A DNA stretch of 64,000 nt. Source: Sphingomonas sp. GTDB taxonomy: Bacteria > Pseudomonadota > Alphaproteobacteria > Sphingomonadales > Sphingomonadaceae. Of this stretch, positions 38,479 to 47,562 are shown in pieces. The notes beneath the pieces were generated by a model. The model saw only the letters and a list, made by a program, of their open reading frames with translations. It was not told the DNA's origin and searched no databases. The position numbers were made by a program, and so were the translations under genes. The stretch is taken from NCBI GenBank assembly GCA_017304655.1, contig JAFKLY010000009.1, positions 1 to 64,000 on the forward strand, given 5' to 3'. Every line of letters starts with the position of its first letter. The stretch's first letter is position 1.

Positions 38479-38979
38479 ATGGCGCTCAAAGTATCACTGG
38501 AAGATCGGGCGGAGATCGAGGACCTGATGGCACGTTATGCCTGGGCGCTCGATGTCGGCGATTTCGAGGGCTATGCTGCAACCTTCTGCGAGGATGGCTG
38601 GCTGGAGCATTGGCCGCAGGGTCGCTGTCATGGCCGCGAGGGCCTCAAGCGCGCAACGGACTCGCTCTGGTACGACAAACCCAACCATTATCTCGGTCGG
38701 CAGCACCGGATGAGCCAGGTGCTCATGCGCCCGGAAACCTCGGACCGGGGCGAACAGGGCGTCCGCATCAAATGCTTCTGGTCGATCCTGCAGCACGATG
38801 TCGTCACCTTCGAGAACCGCATATTCGGCATGGGCACATGGGATACGCTGGCGGTGAAGTGCACCGATGGCGAGTGGCGCTTCCGCAGCGTCGCCGTCGA
38901 TCTGTGGATCAAGGGTCAGGTGCCCTGGCAGGGCGAGGCGCGCGCCTGGGGCGATCAGGCCCGCGTCGAAACGGTGTGA
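38479..38979 (+). CDS. SnoaL-like/NTF2-fold protein 1
   Basis: 166 aa, cone-shaped NTF2 fold. The opening DRAEIEDLMARYAWALDVGD matches SnoaL_4-type proteins, and is nearly shared with the second family member at 40747. A catalytic-type His is in GRCHGREGL. Members are isomerases, dehydratases or hydroxylases of small ring compounds and polyketides; the substrate cannot be assigned. Followed 86 bases later by an aldo/keto reductase on the same strand. ATG at 38479 follows GGAGGAGACAGG. Confidence 0.85.
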   Translation: MALKVSLEDRAEIEDLMARYAWALDVGDFEGYAATFCEDGWLEHWPQGRCHGREGLKRATDSLWYDKPNHYLGRQHRMSQVLMRPETSDRGEQGVRIKCFWSILQHDVVTFENRIFGMGTWDTLAVKCTDGEWRFRSVAVDLWIKGQVPWQGEARAWGDQARVETV

Positions 38980-39065
38980 CCGGCCGAGGCGCCTGACGCC
39001 GGCCGGGGCGCTTGCTCCCCGGCGGATCGGCGCTACACAGACGGCCAACCGACGGGGAGAAGACC

Positions 39066-40022
39066 ATGGACCAGGTGCGGCTGGGACGAACCGATGCGCG
39101 GGTCAGCGTCGTCGGGCTGGGCTGCGGCGGGCACAGCCGGCTCGGCATGGCGCGCGGCGCGACGAGCGCGCAGGCGGCCGATCTGGTGAAGCAGGCCATC
39201 GACCGGGGCATCACCTTCATCGACACCGCGATGTCCTATGGAACCGAGGAAGCCGTGGGTCTGGGGATGCGCGGCCGTGATCGCACCAGCCTGTTCCTCT
39301 CGACCAAAAGCTGGGTGAGCAACGCCCGTGCGGAAACCGGGGCCGACTATCTCACCCCGGCCGAGTTCACCGCCAATCTCGACGCCAGCCTGCGCCGCCT
39401 CGGCACCGATTATGTGGACCTGTTCCACCTGCATGGCGTCTCGCTAGACCAGCTCGACTATGCGCGCGAAGAGCTGTTGCCGGAGATGAAGCGCCAGCAG
39501 GCGGCGGGCAAGCTCCGCTTCATCGGGATGACCGAAGTGTTCCGCCAGGACACCGAGCACCGGATGCTGGAGACAGCATTGCCGCATGGCGAGGTCGACG
39601 TCGTCATGGTCGGCTTCAACCTGCTCAATCCAAGCGCGCGCAAGACCGTCTTCCCGCTCACGATCAAATATGACATCGGCACGCTGATCATGTTCGCGGT
39701 GCGACGCGGCCTCAACAGCGTGGAGAACACGCGCGAGGCCGTGGACAAGCTGATCGCGCTGGGCGAGGTCAATCCGGCAGCGATCAATCCGCGGGATCCG
39801 CTCGATTTCCTGCGCGCCACGCCGGGCGTGCGGTCCCAGATCGAGGCGGCCTATCGCTTCTGCCGTCACGAACCGGGCGCGCATGTCGTGCTGACCGGCA
39901 CCGGGAGCGCCGCGCATCTGGAAGAGAATATCGCCGCAATTCTGGCGCCGCCGCTTCCGGAGGAAGCACAGGCCAAGTTGAGGGCGATCTTTGGCGATGC
40001 GCGCTCGATCTCTGCGGATTAG
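39066..40022 (+). CDS. Aldo/keto reductase
   Basis: 318 aa, AKR superfamily. Catalytic residues: Asp in TFIDTAMSYG with Tyr, Lys in LSTKSWVS and His in FHLHGVSLD. C-terminal VLTGTGSAAHLEEN contacts the cofactor. Different from the AKR at 8506 (less than half the residues look alike). ATG at 39066 follows GGGGAGAAG. Its stop overlaps the 3' end of the convergent DsbA-like gene by four bases. Grouped with SnoaL-like and SDR genes, it may act on the same substrate class. Confidence 0.9.
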   Translation: MDQVRLGRTDARVSVVGLGCGGHSRLGMARGATSAQAADLVKQAIDRGITFIDTAMSYGTEEAVGLGMRGRDRTSLFLSTKSWVSNARAETGADYLTPAEFTANLDASLRRLGTDYVDLFHLHGVSLDQLDYAREELLPEMKRQQAAGKLRFIGMTEVFRQDTEHRMLETALPHGEVDVVMVGFNLLNPSARKTVFPLTIKYDIGTLIMFAVRRGLNSVENTREAVDKLIALGEVNPAAINPRDPLDFLRATPGVRSQIEAAYRFCRHEPGAHVVLTGTGSAAHLEENIAAILAPPLPEEAQAKLRAIFGDARSISAD

Positions 40023-40678
40023 GACTGCGGCTGAGGCTCAGCCGCGATCTGGCGGATCACCTGCTCATAGGCTTCGGGCGGCTGGGCGCCGGAGACGAGG
40101 TAGCGCCCATCGATGATCGCGGCAGGCACCCCGGTGATGCCGCGCGACTGCCAGAGATATTCCTCCTGCCGCACGTCGTCCGCATAGCGATCCGACAGCA
40201 GCACCGCGCGGGCCTCCGCGCCGTCCAGCCCGGCCTGCTCCGCCGCCTTGACGAGCACGTCCTGGTCGCCGGGATTTTCGCCCCGCGTAAAATAGGCCGC
40301 GAACAGCGCATGCTTGAGCGCCTGCTGCCGCCCCTGCGGCGCTGCCCAGCACAGCAGCCGGTGCGCGTCGAACGTGTTGTAGATGCGGCTCTCATCGTCG
40401 AGGTTGATGGCAAAGCCCACCTCGGCCGCGCGCTCGCGCAGCATGGCGCGGCTGGCGAGGATCTTCTCGGGCGGCGATCCATATCGGCCGCTCAGATAGT
40501 CCACCATATTCTCGCCGGCGGCCGGCATGTCGGGGCTGAGCTCGAACGGCCGGAAGCGGATCTGCGCGTCCACCGCGTCGGCAGCCCGCGCCAGCGCGAT
40601 TTCCAGGCCGTGCAGGCCAATGGCACACCAGGGACAGGCCACATCGGACACGAAATCGATCGTCATCGGGCGGGCCAT
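40019..40678 (-). CDS. DsbA family oxidoreductase, FrnE-like
   Basis: 219 aa, no signal peptide, so cytoplasmic. The thioredoxin-type CPWC motif is at residues 15-18 (DVACPWCAIG) with the cis-Pro in GITGVPAAII. Resembles the FrnE/2-hydroxychromene-2-carboxylate isomerase branch of the DsbA superfamily. It may act as a thiol oxidoreductase, or with glutathione in aromatic compound breakdown, as other members do. ATG at 40678. Tail-to-tail with the aldo/keto reductase, with a four-base overlap, and 68 bases downstream of SnoaL-like gene 2. Confidence 0.9.
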   Translation of the reverse strand: MARPMTIDFVSDVACPWCAIGLHGLEIALARAADAVDAQIRFRPFELSPDMPAAGENMVDYLSGRYGSPPEKILASRAMLRERAAEVGFAINLDDESRIYNTFDAHRLLCWAAPQGRQQALKHALFAAYFTRGENPGDQDVLVKAAEQAGLDGAEARAVLLSDRYADDVRQEEYLWQSRGITGVPAAIIDGRYLVSGAQPPEAYEQVIRQIAAEPQPQS

Positions 40679-40746
40679 TCGTCTCTCTCCTCATGCCGCC
40701 GCGAGCGGCCATGCTCCCGCACGACCGCCCCCGGAATCGTCGCGCC

Positions 40747-41277
40747 TTATTGGCTCGCGAGCAGCGCCGCAGCAAGCGCGTCCATGTTGCGTACCGGATT
40801 GCCGGGGCCGGAATGACGGCCCGCCAGGAACTCGTTGAGAATGCGGCGGCGGCTGAACAGCCAGCGCCCGCCCTGCCGCACCAGCTCATCCTCGTAGATG
40901 CCGAAGGTGCCCATCTTCATCGTGTCGCCCGGCCCGTTATTGGCCATTTCCATCCAGAGCGACGTCGTCCAGGCATTGTCGCCCTCGACGCGGATCACCG
41001 CCTGCAGCAGCACGTGGCGCAGCGTCGCCGGCTTGCCGTCCTCGGTCGTGTAGATCTGGCCGATCTTTTCTTTGAAGGTGCGGATCGAGTCCTTGATCGC
41101 CTCGCGCCCCTTGGCCGTGCCACGCGCATATTCCAGCTCGGCATCCTCGGTGAACGTCTCGCCATAAGCCTCGTAATCGGCATAATCGATGGCGAACAGA
41201 TAGCGCGCCATGAGATCCTCGATCTCGGCGCGATCCTGCGCATAAGTGGGCGAATAGGTCGGCTGGCTGGCAGTCAT
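40747..41277 (-). CDS. SnoaL-like/NTF2-fold protein 2
   Basis: 176 aa, homologous to the protein at 38479: both contain DRAEIEDLMARY near the N-terminus and a GREAI/GREGL segment, so they are likely paralogues. The remainder (RHVLLQAVIRVEGDNAWTTSLWMEM) completes the NTF2-like cone. ATG at 41277; the frame is open upstream to 41595 with poor protein features. It precedes the DsbA-like gene on the same strand. The 208 bases to the S41 peptidase gene hold no clear feature. Confidence 0.85.
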   Translation of the reverse strand: MTASQPTYSPTYAQDRAEIEDLMARYLFAIDYADYEAYGETFTEDAELEYARGTAKGREAIKDSIRTFKEKIGQIYTTEDGKPATLRHVLLQAVIRVEGDNAWTTSLWMEMANNGPGDTMKMGTFGIYEDELVRQGGRWLFSRRRILNEFLAGRHSGPGNPVRNMDALAAALLASQ

Positions 41278-41485
41278 CAGGGCACTCCGGAGATTGAAAT
41301 ACAGGGCGTTACGGGCAGCAAGGCCCGGCACATAATCGTGAAGGATCGGCCAGCACCCCACCTGGGCGATGCTGCGCTGGTGCCGGCAAGGACTCGGCAG
41401 CCCGCTAAGCCAGGTTGGCTCCTCTCCTTCACATTTGCGTGACCACCTTAATGCGAAACGTTGATTACACAACAACTTCCGTGCG

Positions 41486-42925
41486 TCAGAACAGGCCGGG
41501 CGAATCCCGTTGTTCGGTCGTCGGGCGATCAGGCACCAACAGGCGCAGATCGCCCGCGACGGACTGTGCGCGCACTGCGCCGCTCGTGCTGCCAATGGGT
41601 GTGCAGCTGCGCCCGGCCAGATAATCGAGCGCCGTCTTGATCGATTGCTCCTGCGGATCGCCGAGCGCGTGGGTCACATCGTCGCTCGCCTGGCAGGTCG
41701 CCTCCATGAACGGGGCGAGGCCCTGATAATAGTCGCCGCGCCCGGCGGCATTCTTCACCGCAAAGGCAATGACGCGCAGCCGGTCGTCGCAAGCGGCAAG
41801 ATCAACCGCGATCTGGCCGACCGGCTTGCCGTAGCTATTGCCACCGATGAGCGCGACGTCCGCGTGCAGGAACGGCACCAGCGCGTTCATCACCAGTTCG
41901 CTGGCCGAGGCGGTGCCCTCGAAGCCGATGAAGGCGACGCGGCGTGGGCTGACCGAATCGGCCTGCGCCGTGAAATAGCGCGAGACATTCTCGGTCGCCG
42001 CTTTCTCCGGACGATAAGCGAGTTGATACATGAGGTCGGACGGTCGCCGATTGCCGCCGAGCAGATTGCTGAGCGTCTCCGCCACGGAGATCAGCCCGCC
42101 GCCATTATAGCGCAGGTCCACGATCACATCCGTGACGCCTTGCGCGCGGAAGCTGGCAAAGGCCTGCCGCAGCCCGGTGTCCGCCGCGTAGATGAAGGTG
42201 CGCAGGTTGACATAGCCAACCTTGCGCCCGCCATCGTCGATCACGCGCCAGCCATAGCGCGAGGAGACGGGCTGGAGATCATATTCGGCCTTGGTGAGCG
42301 TCACGTCACGGGTCGCGCCGGTGCCATCGCGCACGCGCAGCACCCGCGTCGTCCCGGCAACATTCGGCCCGAGCGCATCGGACAAACCACTGGCGCCGGA
42401 CGTCGCCATGATGTCACTCACCGAGCGCAGGCTGCCACTGCTCTGGCCGATAGCAAGGATCTCCGCCCCCCGGTCGATGCCGGCGGCCAGCGCCGGTGCG
42501 CCCTCGAAGGACTCCGAAATATAGGCACGCAGCGCTACCGCATCGGTCTTTACGCGAATGCCGAAGCCGCCCGTGCGCCCCGTGCTGTTATAGGCCTGCT
42601 CCGCCGCAATCGACGTGACATAGGTGAAGTAGCGATCCTTCCCCTGCGCCCGCGCCGTCGCGGTGAGCGCGTCGATATAGCCATCGAGCGAGGCGTAAGG
42701 CGCCGGATCGAGCGAGGCCGGCAGCGTCTCGGGGAACAGATACCATTCGCGCAGTTGCGCACCGGCCCAGTCCTGCCGGGCGCGCAGCGTGCAGGTCGTG
42801 TTGCCGGACGGGGTCGGCGTCGCCGTGCCGATGGTTCCCGCCGAGCCTGAGCCACCATCGCCGCCGCCACAGCCGGCCAGCAGCAGAGAGAGGCTGAGGA
42901 GGGCATGGCCGAGCGCGCGTTTCAT
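41486..42925 (-). CDS. S41 family C-terminal processing peptidase, lipoprotein
   Basis: About 479 aa. Signal peptide with lipobox LLAGC (Cys18 of the ATG-42925 form), then a low-complexity Gly/Ser/Thr linker, PDZ-like segment (residues 100-200) and the S41 core: VDLRYNGGG, FEGTASASELVMNAL (Ser nucleophile) and GGNSYGKPVGQ (Lys). So it is a Ser-Lys protease tethered to the outer or inner membrane. The in-frame TTG at 42946 is less likely than ATG at 42925, which has AGGAG. The Ser-Lys dyad is intact. The gene has repeat element B directly upstream. Confidence 0.9.
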   Translation of the reverse strand: MKRALGHALLSLSLLLAGCGGGDGGSGSAGTIGTATPTPSGNTTCTLRARQDWAGAQLREWYLFPETLPASLDPAPYASLDGYIDALTATARAQGKDRYFTYVTSIAAEQAYNSTGRTGGFGIRVKTDAVALRAYISESFEGAPALAAGIDRGAEILAIGQSSGSLRSVSDIMATSGASGLSDALGPNVAGTTRVLRVRDGTGATRDVTLTKAEYDLQPVSSRYGWRVIDDGGRKVGYVNLRTFIYAADTGLRQAFASFRAQGVTDVIVDLRYNGGGLISVAETLSNLLGGNRRPSDLMYQLAYRPEKAATENVSRYFTAQADSVSPRRVAFIGFEGTASASELVMNALVPFLHADVALIGGNSYGKPVGQIAVDLAACDDRLRVIAFAVKNAAGRGDYYQGLAPFMEATCQASDDVTHALGDPQEQSIKTALDYLAGRSCTPIGSTSGAVRAQSVAGDLRLLVPDRPTTEQRDSPGLF

Positions 42926-43103
42926 CCGCTCCTGCTTATTGCCCAACTATCTGTCTGTCAGGCGAGAATTGTGCGCCTGCCGCGTCGAGCAAGTGGCCCG
43001 CAGGTCCGCGGTGACAGGCCGCTGAAGCGGCGGCATATCGAGGGCGAGCGCGGCCGATGGCGAACGGCTCCGCCAGGCCCGTCCAACGGCACAGTGAGCG
43101 CTG

Positions 43104-43324
43104 AAAGTTCACGAAGTTCACGACACGGGGGCGTGAACTTCCGCTTCCCTGACCTTTCGCGGCAGCCAGATGAGGCGGGCACCGGAGTCTGTTCCGGGCT
43201 GCTCGTGCCGCCAAGTTCGTGCAGTGCCGCAGGGAGAAAAAGGCATGTGTCACCTGACCTCTCGCCTCTCGATGTGAGGAGGCGTTCGACAGGTCTGGCA
43301 CGGCGGACGGGGTGTAGGACAGGG
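43104..43324 (-). repeat. Copy B of the three-copy intergenic repeat
   Basis: In minus orientation: CCCTGTCCTACA at 43324-43313, then about 169 bases, then the hairpin core at 43143-43104, identical to copy A for 38 bases (GGAAGTTCACGCCCCCGTGT and onwards). It also shares GAAAGGTCAGGGAAGC just before the core with copy C. It lies 180 bases upstream of the S41 peptidase start, in the same orientation as that gene. The rest of the 650-base gap (42926-43575) holds a 28-base palindrome at 43443. Confidence 0.85.
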
Positions 43325-43442
43325 AAAAGGGAAATGTGCGTCGGCGGTGAGCGAGCGGATCATGCGCCTGTTTTCTGAGCGCGCCTTTCCTCGACGCAAT
43401 GTCACGAATCGGGTAGCGGGCTGACTTCGCGCAACTCTCCCT

Positions 43443-43470
43443 CGTCATTCCCGCGTGCGCGGGAATGACG
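43443..43470. repeat. REP-like 28-base palindrome
   Basis: CGTCATTCCCGC-GTGC-GCGGGAATGACG, perfect over 12 bp. The CATTCCCGC/GCGGGAATG pattern is the core of REP-type elements common in Proteobacteria. Only this copy is present here. It is near the 3' end of the SDR gene and may also serve as a transcript end. Confidence 0.7.
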
Positions 43471-43575
43471 GAGCGGAGATGACTGACCGCAATGGCGTCA
43501 AATCCGGAAGGGCCGCTTCCGGACGAAAACGTCAAAAAGCCGCACGCCCGCTCAGCAAGAGAAGAGCGCGACGCT

Positions 43576-44445
43576 TCAGCTCTCCTTGTCAGGCACCTTC
43601 AGCGAGGCGCCGAAATCGAATGGCCGGGCTTCCGGCATCGCGTCGATCATCGCCTTGAAGCGCGCCTCGACCTGCTCCTTCCAGTTGCCGTGCGTGGCGA
43701 CGTAGAGCTTGTTGTGCTGGATCGCGTCGACGATCATGTCGCCCACTTCGGTCGGCTCCATCCAGGTGTCGGAGACGACGCGCTGGGCCAGCAGCGCTTC
43801 ATTTTCCTGCAGGCCGCTGCCAGTGCGGAAGCGATCGGGGCGGTTCTGGCCGGATTCGTGGATGCGGCTCTTGATCGGACCGGGCATCAGCACGGTGCAG
43901 CCGATATTGTCCTCGGCCAGGCTGTCGCGGATCGACTCGGTCAGCGTGATGACGCCCGCCTTGGCGACGGCATAGATCGCCATGAAGCTGGGCATCGGCG
44001 TGAGGCCCGCCAGGCTCGCGGTGTTGACGACATGCCCGCCCTTGCCGCGACGGCGCATGCCCGGGGTGAACTCCATGATGCCGTTGATCGGCCCCATTAG
44101 GTTGATGGCGATGCCATAGTCCCAGTCCTGATAGGTCGCCTGCTTGAACGGGCCGGAGGGGTCGATGCCGGCATTGTTGATCAGGATTTCCGGCCCGCCC
44201 ATCACCGCTTCGCATTCCTTCGCAGCCTCGCGCATCTGCTCGCGATCGGACACGTCGAGGCGGATCGTGTGCACGTTGCGCCCCTGCTGGCGCTCCTCGA
44301 AAAACTGCCTGGCTTCATCGAGATGGTCCTGCCGGATATCGGCCAGCACAAGCTTTGCGCCATGGGCCAGCAGCCGCTGCGCAATGCCGAAGCCGATGCC
44401 GCTCGCGCCGCCCGTGATGAAGGCCGTCGTGCCTGCGATGTCCAT
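43576..44445 (-). CDS. Short-chain dehydrogenase/reductase
   Basis: 289 aa, NAD(P)-dependent. Nucleotide loop ITGGASGIGFGIA at residues 9-21, NNAG in ILINNAGIDPSG, Ser in VNTASLAGLTP, and the YAVAK catalytic Tyr/Lys. Classical SDR. Substrate unknown; its resemblance to enzymes of aromatic and steroid breakdown fits the SnoaL/AKR/DsbA genes 3-5 kb away. ATG at 44445 with GGAG upstream. It appears monocistronic. Confidence 0.92.
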   Translation of the reverse strand: MDIAGTTAFITGGASGIGFGIAQRLLAHGAKLVLADIRQDHLDEARQFFEERQQGRNVHTIRLDVSDREQMREAAKECEAVMGGPEILINNAGIDPSGPFKQATYQDWDYGIAINLMGPINGIMEFTPGMRRRGKGGHVVNTASLAGLTPMPSFMAIYAVAKAGVITLTESIRDSLAEDNIGCTVLMPGPIKSRIHESGQNRPDRFRTGSGLQENEALLAQRVVSDTWMEPTEVGDMIVDAIQHNKLYVATHGNWKEQVEARFKAMIDAMPEARPFDFGASLKVPDKES

Positions 44446-44510
44446 GCGCCTCTCCTGATCGTTGACTTAGTCCGGAATGAGTCGTCCCTAGCCGGACTCA
44501 AGCGCGCCGA

Positions 44511-45041
44511 TCAACCGCTGATCGCGTCGCGCGGGTGCGCCGCGCGCCACTCGGCCGGCCGTTGGAAGGTGCCGCGCCAGATGCCAAGAGACGCCGTCTT
44601 CGCTCGCCGCTCTTCTTCCCGATAGCGACCATTGCCGCGTCCATCGCCGCTGACCGCCCAGCCCTGCGCCACGAGCGCGGCACCGACATCCGGGACTGCC
44701 CGCGTGCGGCACTGCGCAATGGCCCGGCCATAGCGATCCCCGCCATGCGACGTGCAGGCAAGGCCGCCGTGCGCAACGATGGTCATCAGAGCCGCCCGCG
44801 CGTCCTCTCCGCAAGTCCAATCGATCCCATCCGGCGAAGCACAGCGCTGGCCCAGCTCCACCGCGTCTATCCCCTCGATCCGCACGATCCTGCCGCCGAT
44901 GCGCAGGCTGTCCCCATCCATGACATGCACACGCGCGCCATCGGCGTTGGTGATCTGCTCCGACCGGCGCAGATAAGCGGAGATCGCCAGCAGCACGGCG
45001 AGCAGGATCAGCCCGGCAAAACGCCGGATCAGGCGACGCAA
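44511..45041 (-). CDS. Thermonuclease (SNase) family protein
   Basis: 176 aa. An N-terminal hydrophobic signal anchor (residues 8-24) precedes the SNase OB-fold: VMDGDSLRIGG, VRIEGIDAVELGQ (catalytic Arg and Glu) and DRYGRAIAQC (second Arg). The Arg-Glu-Arg triad of staphylococcal nuclease is therefore present. Exported or membrane-anchored. ATG at 45041. It follows the peroxiredoxin gene on the same strand with a ten-base gap. Confidence 0.9.
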   Translation of the reverse strand: MRRLIRRFAGLILLAVLLAISAYLRRSEQITNADGARVHVMDGDSLRIGGRIVRIEGIDAVELGQRCASPDGIDWTCGEDARAALMTIVAHGGLACTSHGGDRYGRAIAQCRTRAVPDVGAALVAQGWAVSGDGRGNGRYREEERRAKTASLGIWRGTFQRPAEWRAAHPRDAISG

Positions 45042-45051
45042 GGCTGACAGC

Positions 45052-45603
45052 TTACTTGCTCTCGATCGCCTTCACGGCCGCGAGCGTGTTTTTCACATGG
45101 TCGCGATAGTCCATCGCGCTGTGCGCGTAGACGATGTTGCCGCTCTTGCCGATGACATAGGAGGTGCGATCGGTCTTGCCGGAGAAGGCCGGGTTCGCGC
45201 TCTTGAGCGCCACGTCATAGCCCGCCACGACCTTCGGCCCGGCGGAGGCGACGGCGAACTTGCTGCGGCACGCCTCGGTCGAGAATTGCGCGAGCTTGTC
45301 GACCGGATCGGCGGACATGCCGATCACCGTCGCGCCATGCGCCTTGAACTCGTCGGACATGTCGGCAAATTCCTTGGCCTCGGCCGTGCAGCCCGGCGTG
45401 AAGGCGGCGGGGAAGAAATAGAGAACCACCGGCCCCTTCTTGAGCTGCTGCGAGAGCTTGAGCTTGAAGACCTTGCCGCCGAGCGCACCGCGCGTCTCGA
45501 AATCCGGGGCCTTTGCGCCCACCGGCAGCGCGGCCTGTGCGCCGCTCGCCAGCATCAGCGCGGCCACCGCCGCAACGCTCGCCATCCGTCCGATCCGCAT
45601 CAT
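45052..45603 (-). CDS. Periplasmic peroxiredoxin (Bcp-like)
   Basis: 183 aa. Signal peptide ([18 protein letters not shown]) followed by an AhpC/TSA-type thioredoxin domain with peroxidatic Cys in [13 protein letters not shown] near residue 72; a second Cys lies in TEACRSKF, which is the spacing of atypical 2-Cys Bcp forms. Reduces peroxides in the periplasm. Tandem ATGs at 45603 and 45600; AGGAG precedes them. Divergent from recF (91 bases), and followed by the nuclease gene. Confidence 0.88.
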   Translation of the reverse strand: MMRIGRMASVAAVAALMLASGAQAALPVGAKAPDFETRGALGGKVFKLKLSQQLKKGPVVLYFFPAAFTPGCTAEAKEFADMSDEFKAHGATVIGMSADPVDKLAQFSTEACRSKFAVASAGPKVVAGYDVALKSANPAFSGKTDRTSYVIGKSGNIVYAHSAMDYRDHVKNTLAAVKAIESK

Positions 45604-45694
45604 GCTCCTGGTCCTTTTCGCATCCGTCCAAATTCGCGGGTCACTCTGCCACAGAAGCCCTTGGCCTGCCAGTGGTCTGCGGTTACGAGCGGGC

Positions 45695-46762
45695 ATGGCG
45701 ATCGCCCGCCTTGCCCTCACCGATTTCCGCAATCATGCCGACGCGCTGATCGCGCCCGACGAGCCGATGATCGTGCTCGCGGGGGAGAATGGCGCGGGCA
45801 AGACCAATGTGCTCGAGGCGCTCTCGCTGCTCGCGCCGGGGCGCGGCCTGCGCGGCGCGGCGCTGCGCGACATGGCGCGGCAGGGCGGCGCGGGCGGCTT
45901 TGCGATTTCCGCGCGGATCGGCGACAGCCAGATCGGCACCGGCACGGAGGCCGCCGCGCCCGACAAGCGGCAAGTGCGAATCGACGGCAAGACCGCCTCG
46001 GCCAATGCCCTCTCCGGCCTGCTCGCGGTGAGCTGGCTCACGCCCGCAATGGACCGGCTGTTCCTGGAGAGTCCGGGCGGGCGGCGGCGCTTCCTCGACC
46101 GGCTGGTGCTGGCACGCGATCCGCTGCATGCCCATCACAGCCTGCGCTATGAAGCGGCGATGCGCGCGCGCAATGCGCTGCTGGGCGACGATGCGCCCGC
46201 TGATCCGGCATGGCTCGCCGCGCTGGAAGCGCAGATGGCCGAGCATGGCGCCGCGATCGACACCGCCCGGCGCGCGCTGATCGCCGAGTTGGAAGAGCAG
46301 ATCGCGCTCAGCGCCCAGAGCCTGTTCGCGCGGCCCGGCCTCGCCCTCTCCGGCTGGGAGGGCGACGAGGGTGCGCTTCGCGAAGCGCTGGGCACAGGCC
46401 GTTCGCGTGATCGCGCGGCCGGACGCACGCTCGCAGGGCCGCATCGCGGCGATCTGCTCGTGCGCCATATCGCCAAGGATCAGGATGCCGCGCTGTGCTC
46501 CACCGGCGAACAGAAGGCGCTGCTGCTCAGCATCATCCTCGCCCATGCCGAGCTGGTGCAGGCGCGCAGCGGGCGTCCACTGGTCATCCTGCTCGATGAA
46601 GTGGCGGCGCATCTCGATCCCGTGCGGCGCGGCGCTTTGTTCGAGCGGCTGCGGGCCACCGGCGGGCAGGTGTGGATGACGGGGACGGAGGCCAGCCTGT
46701 TCGAGGGATTGGGCGCGGCGACACGGCTGCATGTCGCCCATGGCCGCGTGGAACAGGCCTGA
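45695..46762 (+). CDS. recF: DNA replication and repair protein RecF
   Basis: 355 aa. SMC-like ATPase for RecFOR gap repair. Walker A is in [16 protein letters not shown] (residues 29-43), the [18 protein letters not shown] segment and GRRRFLDRL follow, the signature [20 protein letters not shown] and Walker [14 protein letters not shown] are near residues 265-310. ATG at 45695; the open frame further upstream overlaps the peroxiredoxin gene antisense and is unlikely. It is 20 kb away from dnaN, so the classical dnaA-dnaN-recF cluster is broken up. It converges on the sugE gene with five bases between the stops. Confidence 0.96.
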   Translation: MAIARLALTDFRNHADALIAPDEPMIVLAGENGAGKTNVLEALSLLAPGRGLRGAALRDMARQGGAGGFAISARIGDSQIGTGTEAAAPDKRQVRIDGKTASANALSGLLAVSWLTPAMDRLFLESPGGRRRFLDRLVLARDPLHAHHSLRYEAAMRARNALLGDDAPADPAWLAALEAQMAEHGAAIDTARRALIAELEEQIALSAQSLFARPGLALSGWEGDEGALREALGTGRSRDRAAGRTLAGPHRGDLLVRHIAKDQDAALCSTGEQKALLLSIILAHAELVQARSGRPLVILLDEVAAHLDPVRRGALFERLRATGGQVWMTGTEASLFEGLGAATRLHVAHGRVEQA

Positions 46763-46766
46763 GCGT

Positions 46767-47087
46767 TCAGGCGGGGCTGGACAGCTTCATCAGCAGCAGG
46801 CCGGCGACGATGAGCAAGGCCGCGAGAATGCGCGGCGCGCTCGCCGCCTCGCCCAGCAGCAGGATGCCGACCAGAAACGCGCCGACCGCGCCGATCCCGG
46901 TCCACACCATGTAAGCCGTGCCGAGCGGCAGGCTGCGCATCGCAAAGGCGAGCAGCGCAAAGCTCGCCAGCATCGCTGCCAGCGTGAGCAGGCTCGGCCA
47001 CAGGCGCGTGAAGCCCGCCGACTGCTTCATGGCAGTGGCCCAGATGATTTCGAACAGACCGGCAATGGCAAGCGCGATCCACGGCAT
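46767..47087 (-). CDS. sugE: Guanidinium exporter (SMR family)
   Basis: 106 aa, four helices. Matches the SugE/Gdx subfamily: the Glu in [14 protein letters not shown] (helix 1), [12 protein letters not shown] and the [21 protein letters not shown] run. Gdx proteins export guanidinium in exchange for protons. ATG at 47087 has AAGGAG with 8-base spacing. A hairpin with an ACGG loop 10 bases before the Shine-Dalgarno suggests riboswitch control. Convergent with recF. Confidence 0.93.
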   Translation of the reverse strand: MPWIALAIAGLFEIIWATAMKQSAGFTRLWPSLLTLAAMLASFALLAFAMRSLPLGTAYMVWTGIGAVGAFLVGILLLGEAASAPRILAALLIVAGLLLMKLSSPA

Positions 47088-47111
47088 GGCGACAGCTCCT
47101 TTCACGGGCTG

Positions 47112-47165
47112 CCGGGCCGTCCCGGTCTTGAAGTCCCTTGCGGGGCGAGAACGTGGTCGTCGCGT
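47112..47165 (-). ncRNA. Candidate guanidine-II (mini-ykkC) riboswitch, partly degenerate
   Basis: Minus-strand RNA upstream of sugE. A clean second hairpin CCGGG-ACGG-CCCGG (47125-47112) has the ACGR tetraloop diagnostic of guanidine-II. About 25 bases before it, ACGCGACGACCACGT (47165-47151) has an ACGA loop but only a weak stem (three outer pairs plus the closing G-C). The Shine-Dalgarno lies just downstream. Gene context fits, but the first stem is poor. Confidence 0.4.
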
Positions 47166-47219
47166 GGCGGGTTTTTATCGCGCGGCACCGCTCAGGGCAA
47201 CGCCGCGCGAGGCAGGCGC

Positions 47220-47501
47220 TCAGGCCTCCGGCGTCTCCGCCGCGGCATCCGCATCGCCGGCTTTCACGTCCTCGAACCAGGCCTCGACCTCGCCATTGAG
47301 CTTGATCGTCAGCGGCTGGCCAAAGCGGTCGCGCGTCTTGCCGGCGGCCACGCGGATCCAGCCTTCGGAGATGCTGTATTCCTCCACATCGGTGCGCACC
47401 CGCCCCTTGAAGCGGATGCCGATGCCGCGCTGGAGCGTCTCCATGTCGAAATGGGGGCTGCGCGGGTTGGTGGAGAGGCGATCGGGCGGTGTGTCAGACA
47501 T
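47220..47501 (-). CDS. DUF3297 family protein
   Basis: 93 aa, soluble. PPDRLSTNPRSPHFD at the start and ERGIGIRFKGRVRTDVEEY-like beta strands (GIGIRFKGRVRTDVEEYSISEG) match DUF3297 proteins, which are common and of unknown role in Gammaproteobacteria and Alphaproteobacteria. Acidic C-terminal tail. ATG at 47501. It stands apart on the minus strand upstream of sugE, separated by 132 bases that contain the candidate riboswitch. Confidence 0.85.
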   Translation of the reverse strand: MSDTPPDRLSTNPRSPHFDMETLQRGIGIRFKGRVRTDVEEYSISEGWIRVAAGKTRDRFGQPLTIKLNGEVEAWFEDVKAGDADAAAETPEA

Positions 47502-47562
47502 GGCGCGAGGCCATGCCGCACAGGGGACGCGCCGTCAACGCCTCTCCGGTCAGTGTTGCCGC

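Noticed and set aside
41456-41482. EcfG-like promoter on the minus strand before SnoaL-like gene 2
   Set aside because: GGAAG with a 15-base spacer and CGTT; both the -35 base and the spacing deviate from consensus.
42936-43535. Minus-strand ORF with VIPAHAGMT-like and VNFVNF-like peptide strings
   Set aside because: These peptides are translations of the REP-like palindrome and of repeat copy B, not a gene; changes between copies do not follow codons.
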